This document shows, piece by piece, positions 60,099 to 64,000 of a stretch of 64,000 nucleotides of DNA. The notes beneath the pieces are model-generated. The model did no database searches and had not been told where the DNA came from. It saw only the letters and a list, made by a program, of their open reading frames with translations. The translations under genes and the position numbers were made by a program. Source of the stretch: Gremmenia infestans (taxonomy: Eukaryota; Ascomycota; Leotiomycetes; Helotiales; Hamatocanthoscyphaceae); the NCBI GenBank assembly GCA_032629725.1, contig JAFEVB010000020.1:1014501-1078500 (forward strand). Reading direction: 5' to 3'. Positions within the stretch are counted from its first letter, which is position 1. Each line of letters starts with the position of its first letter.

Positions 60099-62541
60099 AT
60101 GCCAATCGACGACGACAACAATCCTGATCGGCTCCCTTCAGAGCCTCCCGAACTCCCTGACCAAAACTACGAAAGAAACGGCAGCATGTCGCTCGGGGCT
60201 GGCCCGAATACGAACGGCGATGAGGTCTCGCCCATCAATGGAGATTCAGTGCCAACAAGTGCTGCCCCTCCAGTTCAAATCGATCCTTACGCGAAGGCCG
60301 TTCAAGAGGTTATTACTTCAGAAGTATGCGTAGAGTTGGGCCGTCCAAATTTGAGTTGAGTGCTGACCGGCCACATCCAGATCGGCGTCTCGACCTTGCT
60401 CAATCGTTTGAAGCAAAGCATAGCATCCGCGAAGGTAGGGCACAGCTTAGCATACGTTGGTTTGGAGCTAATACTACTACGATAGGAGTTTGCCCTCTTC
60501 CTGAAGAAGCGTTCCGTGTTGGAGGAGGAACATTCGAATGGGCTCAAAAAGCTCTCCAGATCAACGGTCGAGAATATCCGCCGACCAGAACAACGCCACG
60601 GTTCCTTCCTCCAGTCTTATGAAGATGTCGCTATAATTCACGATCGTATGGCAGAAAATGGTGCGCAATTCGCCGCTTCACTGCACTTGATGCATGACGA
60701 CCTGATGGACTTGGCTGCGAACGTCGAGCGGGGTAGAAAGCAATGGAAGGCTACGGGACTGAGTGCAGAAACACGAGTAGCAAATACAGAGGAGGCTATG
60801 AGGAAATCCAAGGTCAAGTACGATGCGCTAGCGGAAGACTATGATCGTGCAAGAACAGGGGATCGACAGGCTGGGAAGAAATTCGGCTTGAAGGGACCCA
60901 AGTCTGCCCAGCAGCACGAGGAAGATCTTCTTCGAAAAGTGCAGGCTGCGGATCAGGATTATGCTACGAAGGTGCAAACCACCCAAAGTCAGCGAAGCGA
61001 GCTTCATTCGAAGTTGCGACCTGATGCTGTGAGGGCACTGCAAGAGCTTATAAAAGAGTGTGACGCGGCGTTAACCTTGCAGATGCAGAAGTTTGGTAAG
61101 ATACTAGATTATCTGCCTCTAAAGACGTATTGCTAATTCTGCCAATAGCCTCTTTCAATGAGAAGCTCCTTTTGAGTAATGGCCTAAACGTTAGCCCACT
61201 TAAAGGAAATGATCATGGGGGCCCGCGAAGCCTTCGTGAGGTTGTGTATGCCATTGACAATGAGAAAGATCTCAATAGCTACCTCGCCAGCCATGCTAAG
61301 AATGTTGCGCCTCGAACAGCTGAGATTGTTTATCAAAAAAATCCCGTAGGCTCTCACACTTCTGGAAAAAAAAGTCTATGCCGACTAATATTTTTCCCAG
61401 GTCTTGAACCCTGCACAATCAAACGTGCCTCCGCCTCAACGTCAGTCAGATCCTGCAGCCTCCTATGCATCTCGACAGGGCCCCCCACAGGCGTTCAGTC
61501 CTACGCAATCGCCTCATCAAACCCACATAAGTCAATCATTCAACCAAGGACCGCCACCTGCCGCCACCCAACAGCACGAGAGAAGCTTTAGTCAAGGTCC
61601 GTCGATGCCACCAGTCCAGCAGTATGGATCTATGGGAGGGCCGCCTCGAGGACCCCCGCAAAACCAAAGCTTCACCTCCAGCCCAATCAGTGCCGGCGGC
61701 GGCGGTCCTCCACAACTCTCAACACTTCCATTCCAATCTTCGCACACTCCACCTCCTCAATCTCTCCCACCGCAACAAGCAGCAGCATCTAGTTATAACC
61801 AATCCCCAACGACAGGAAATAACGGCAATCTCCCTCCTCTCAAACCTGTTTTCGGTCTTAGTCTGGAGCAACTGTTCGAGCGAGACGGGTCTGCTGTGCC
61901 TATGGTTGTGTATCAGTGCATTCAAGCCGTGGATCTGTTTGGACTCGAGGTAGAAGGCATCTACCGTCTGTCAGGAACTTCGTCCCACATTACCAAACTC
62001 AAGGCCATGTTCGATAATGGTAGGTTTCTCCAAGCACCATTGGTTTCTAATCTAAGCTAACTAGCTATAGACGCTTCGAAGGTTGACTTCCGTAACCCCG
62101 AAAATTTCATGCATGATGTAAACAGCGTAGCCGGTCTGTTGAAGCAATTTTTCCGCGAACTCCCTAATCCGCTCCTCACATTTGAGCATTACACCGGTTT
62201 CATTGAAGCTGCCAGTGAGTCTGAGAATCTTCCGCTCACGCTATCTGTACTAATCTCACTTAGGAAATGATGATGATATCGTACGCCGCGACTCACTTCA
62301 CGCTATTATCAACAGTCTCCCCGATCCTAACTACGCTACCCTTCGTGCTATTACTCTACATCTGAACAGAGTACAAGAGAACTCAAGCTCAAATCGCATG
62401 ACTTCGGGAAATCTGGCAATTGTGTTTGGGCCGACTCTCATGGGCGCCAATTCGGGGCCGAACATTCAGGATGCCGGGTTGCAAGTGAGAGTTGTCGACA
62501 CAATATTACACAATACGTACCAGATATTTGACGATGACTGA
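60099..62541 (+). CDS. RGD1: F-BAR/RhoGAP protein, RGD1 type
   Basis: Seven exons, 60099-60323, 60381-60434, 60486-61095, 61149-61345, 61401-62019, 62071-62214 and 62264-62541, give 708 aa. The F-BAR domain is at about 70-330 (FALFLKKRSVLEEEHSNGLK, KKLSRSTVENIRRPEQRHGS). A Pro/Gln-rich linker follows at about 365-505. The RhoGAP domain is at about 510-705: FGLSLEQLFERDG, GIYRLSGTSSHITKL with the arginine finger at about 551, VAGLLKQFFRELPNPLLTFE, GNLAIVFGPTLMGA. Yeast Rgd1 is a GAP for Rho3 and Rho4 that controls polarised growth and septation at the membrane. All splice phases agree. The linker is the main region that varies between fungi. Confidence 0.93.
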
Positions 62542-63100
62542 GGGGGGAGAATTACGATGGAAGATAGTAGCGGAAGGAGAATTGTGTGAAATTGTAACCT
62601 TTGTCTTGTATATAGGCAGGTGAGAAGCCCACCACCTCGATACACTCTTGAAGAATGCCCTATTACATATCTCAATGACGATTTTCTTTGGTAAAGTCAA
62701 AAGTAACTTTCCATGGGTGTCTTGAAACTGAATTTACGGTATATCTTTCATCTTGCTCAAAGATGTAGGGTTGGGACGGGGTGGGCATTTCCTAGCCTGT
62801 GATTGGTCGGTGTTCTTTTCAAATTAAGGAGTGTAATGAAAGAATCTCTTTAGCCATCGGGACCAGTATGCCAAATGCCTCTCATCGAACTTGAAATTCC
62901 CAAGTGTAGATACGATACGCTCCTCCGAAGTCATTACTTCCCGATTGGGGCTAAAATTCGGTTGGCGAGCGTCGACGGAACGGGACGGGATCCACTTGAA
63001 GCATTCATTTTGACGCCAATCCCAAATTTTCAATGTGCTAAGCGGACCGGGACATTGAAACTCGTCAATAACATCCACAATCTCAGTCAAGCCTGGCGCA
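62542..63100. other. Intergenic region upstream of the TPR gene
   Basis: 559 bp. Two antisense open frames of 60-90 codons (62466-62700, 62824-63090) have no supporting features. Confidence 0.5.
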
Positions 63101-64000
63101 ATGGCCGCATCATCCGCAGATAGTAGGTTGTTTGAATTCCTTCAACAACAGAAGTCCAAACTGGAAGAAGCTCGCAAGCGGACAGGGGAGATTCCGAGAG
63201 ACCGTGATTCACGGCGGACGCTTATTGGTCTCCACCTTGCCCAAGATGAATTAATGAAGGAGGACAGAGCTGCTGGGAAGCAGAAGCGGCTGTTTACTAT
63301 CATCGGAGACCCTTACCTACCCTCAGCGGCGTGCCACGAGAATCTCCAGAAGATATTTATCAAAGACCTTCAGCTTGAGACACACCATCGTGGGCGGTAC
63401 ATGTTACTCAGATGTGCGGTACCACCTATACGGCAGAATGCTATCATAAGCGTTGTTGAAGATGAAGCCGGCGATGCTTCAACTTTCTCACTGTATCAGC
63501 AAGAACCAGAACATATTCGACCCGCTGGAGAAATCTTGAAGGAAAATAGTGTATTGTTGCTAAAAGAGCCGTATTTCAAAGTGACTGCGGGTGGATATGG
63601 CCTGCGGGTTGATCATCCTACAGATGTTATGTATGCAACTTCTCCAAGCATTTATCTACCTCCTTGTTCGGATATATTCGAGATGTTTCATTGTCTTGGG
63701 AGTTCTGAGTCGTCAAAAGCCGAATTCCAAAACCATTCTCCCCCAGGTAATACTGACGCCGCGAACTTGTAGGTGGTTGGTTGATCATCATCCGAAAGTA
63801 CCAAACGCGTGGAGAAAGAGTCATGGGCTGATTGGAAAGACGGTGGAGGAGTTAAAGACCGAAGGAAACTATTGTTTCGTTTCGGGCAAGTATACAGATG
63901 CTATCAAGAAGTAAGTTGCCATCTAACATCAAGAGCCTTGAATACTGGTACCCCGTGTTAGCTGGCACATCAGATTTAGGTATTAGGGAGGATTGCGGAA
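63101..64000 (+). CDS. TPR (possibly TPR/SET-domain) protein, partial at window end
   Basis: Exon 1 runs from ATG 63101 to about 63711 (MAASSADSRLFEFLQQQKSK, KQKRLFTIIGDPYLPSAACH, GLRVDHPTDVMYATSPSIYL). A weak-donor intron (GTCAAA, 63712-63772) joins WLVDHHPKVPNAWRKSHG and ELKTEGNYCFVSGKYTDAIK, which begins a tetratricopeptide repeat. Another donor (GTAAGT) is at 63911, so the gene continues past the window. The architecture resembles fungal TPR proteins with a later SET domain (putative methyltransferases); the SET part is not visible here, so that is a guess. The start is supported by a good leader. Confidence 0.6.

Noticed and set aside
1..64000. tRNA, rRNA, CRISPR array, secondary-metabolite cluster or intact transposon
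   Set aside because: I saw no cloverleaf with A/B boxes, no rRNA, no regular spacer array, no PKS/NRPS core and no transposase or reverse transcriptase motif. A tRNA scan would be needed to exclude tRNAs.

Overview
The window is filamentous-ascomycete (Pezizomycotina) nuclear DNA, most probably from a Leotiomycetes-type fungus. It has many short GT-AG introns (mostly 45-70 nt) with CTAAC/CTGAC-like branch sites, pyrimidine-rich 5' leaders and compact, conserved eukaryotic genes. It also carries the mating-type (MAT) region with its classic flanking genes. Gene models were built by hand from reading frames, splice sites and family knowledge; no searches were run, so the organism assignment is inference.

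Layout: (1) 1-3.8 kb: a long intergenic stretch, then a secreted lactonase-like beta-propeller gene. (2) 4.4-22.4 kb: RPL21(-), RPS9(+), SLU7(-), REV3(+), an NVJ2/TEX2-type SMP-domain gene(+) and SLA2(+). (3) 22.4-28.4 kb: the MAT locus, with an alpha-box gene (MAT1-1-1, 22862-23894) and an HMG-box mating-type gene (25572-26751). They are separated by 1.7 kb containing an AT-rich, RIP-like decayed block with an imperfect internal repeat. (4) 28.4-37.7 kb: APN2(-), COX13(+), APC5(-), a small Cys-rich orphan(+) and a CIA30-domain gene(-). (5) 37.7-41.1 kb: a gene-poor 3.4 kb stretch with hairpins. (6) 41.1-53.2 kb: a three-RRM RNA-binding protein(+), a sodium:solute symporter rebuilt from eight exons(+), mitochondrial ribosomal mL45(-), EOS1(+, with an unresolved start), eIF1/SUI1(-) and an Asterix/PAT-complex membrane protein(-). 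(7) 54.7-64 kb: MED12/SRB8(+), an RGD1-type F-BAR/RhoGAP gene(+) and the 5' part of a TPR-containing gene that runs off the window.

The central system is mating-type control of sexual identity. The alpha-box and HMG-box proteins are transcription factors that control pheromone and receptor genes and fertilisation. SLA2 and APN2 bracket the idiomorph, as in most Pezizomycotina, and RPL21-RPS9-SLU7-REV3-NVJ2 and COX13-APC5-CIA30 form its extended conserved neighbourhood. An alpha-box gene and an HMG-box gene on one chromosome mean one of two things. It may be a heterothallic MAT1-1 idiomorph carrying MAT1-1-1 plus MAT1-1-3, which I favour. Or it may be a homothallic locus carrying MAT1-1-1 plus MAT1-2-1. 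Most other genes are housekeeping: translation, splicing, DNA repair and translesion synthesis, endocytosis, the anaphase-promoting complex, respiration, Mediator and lipid transfer.
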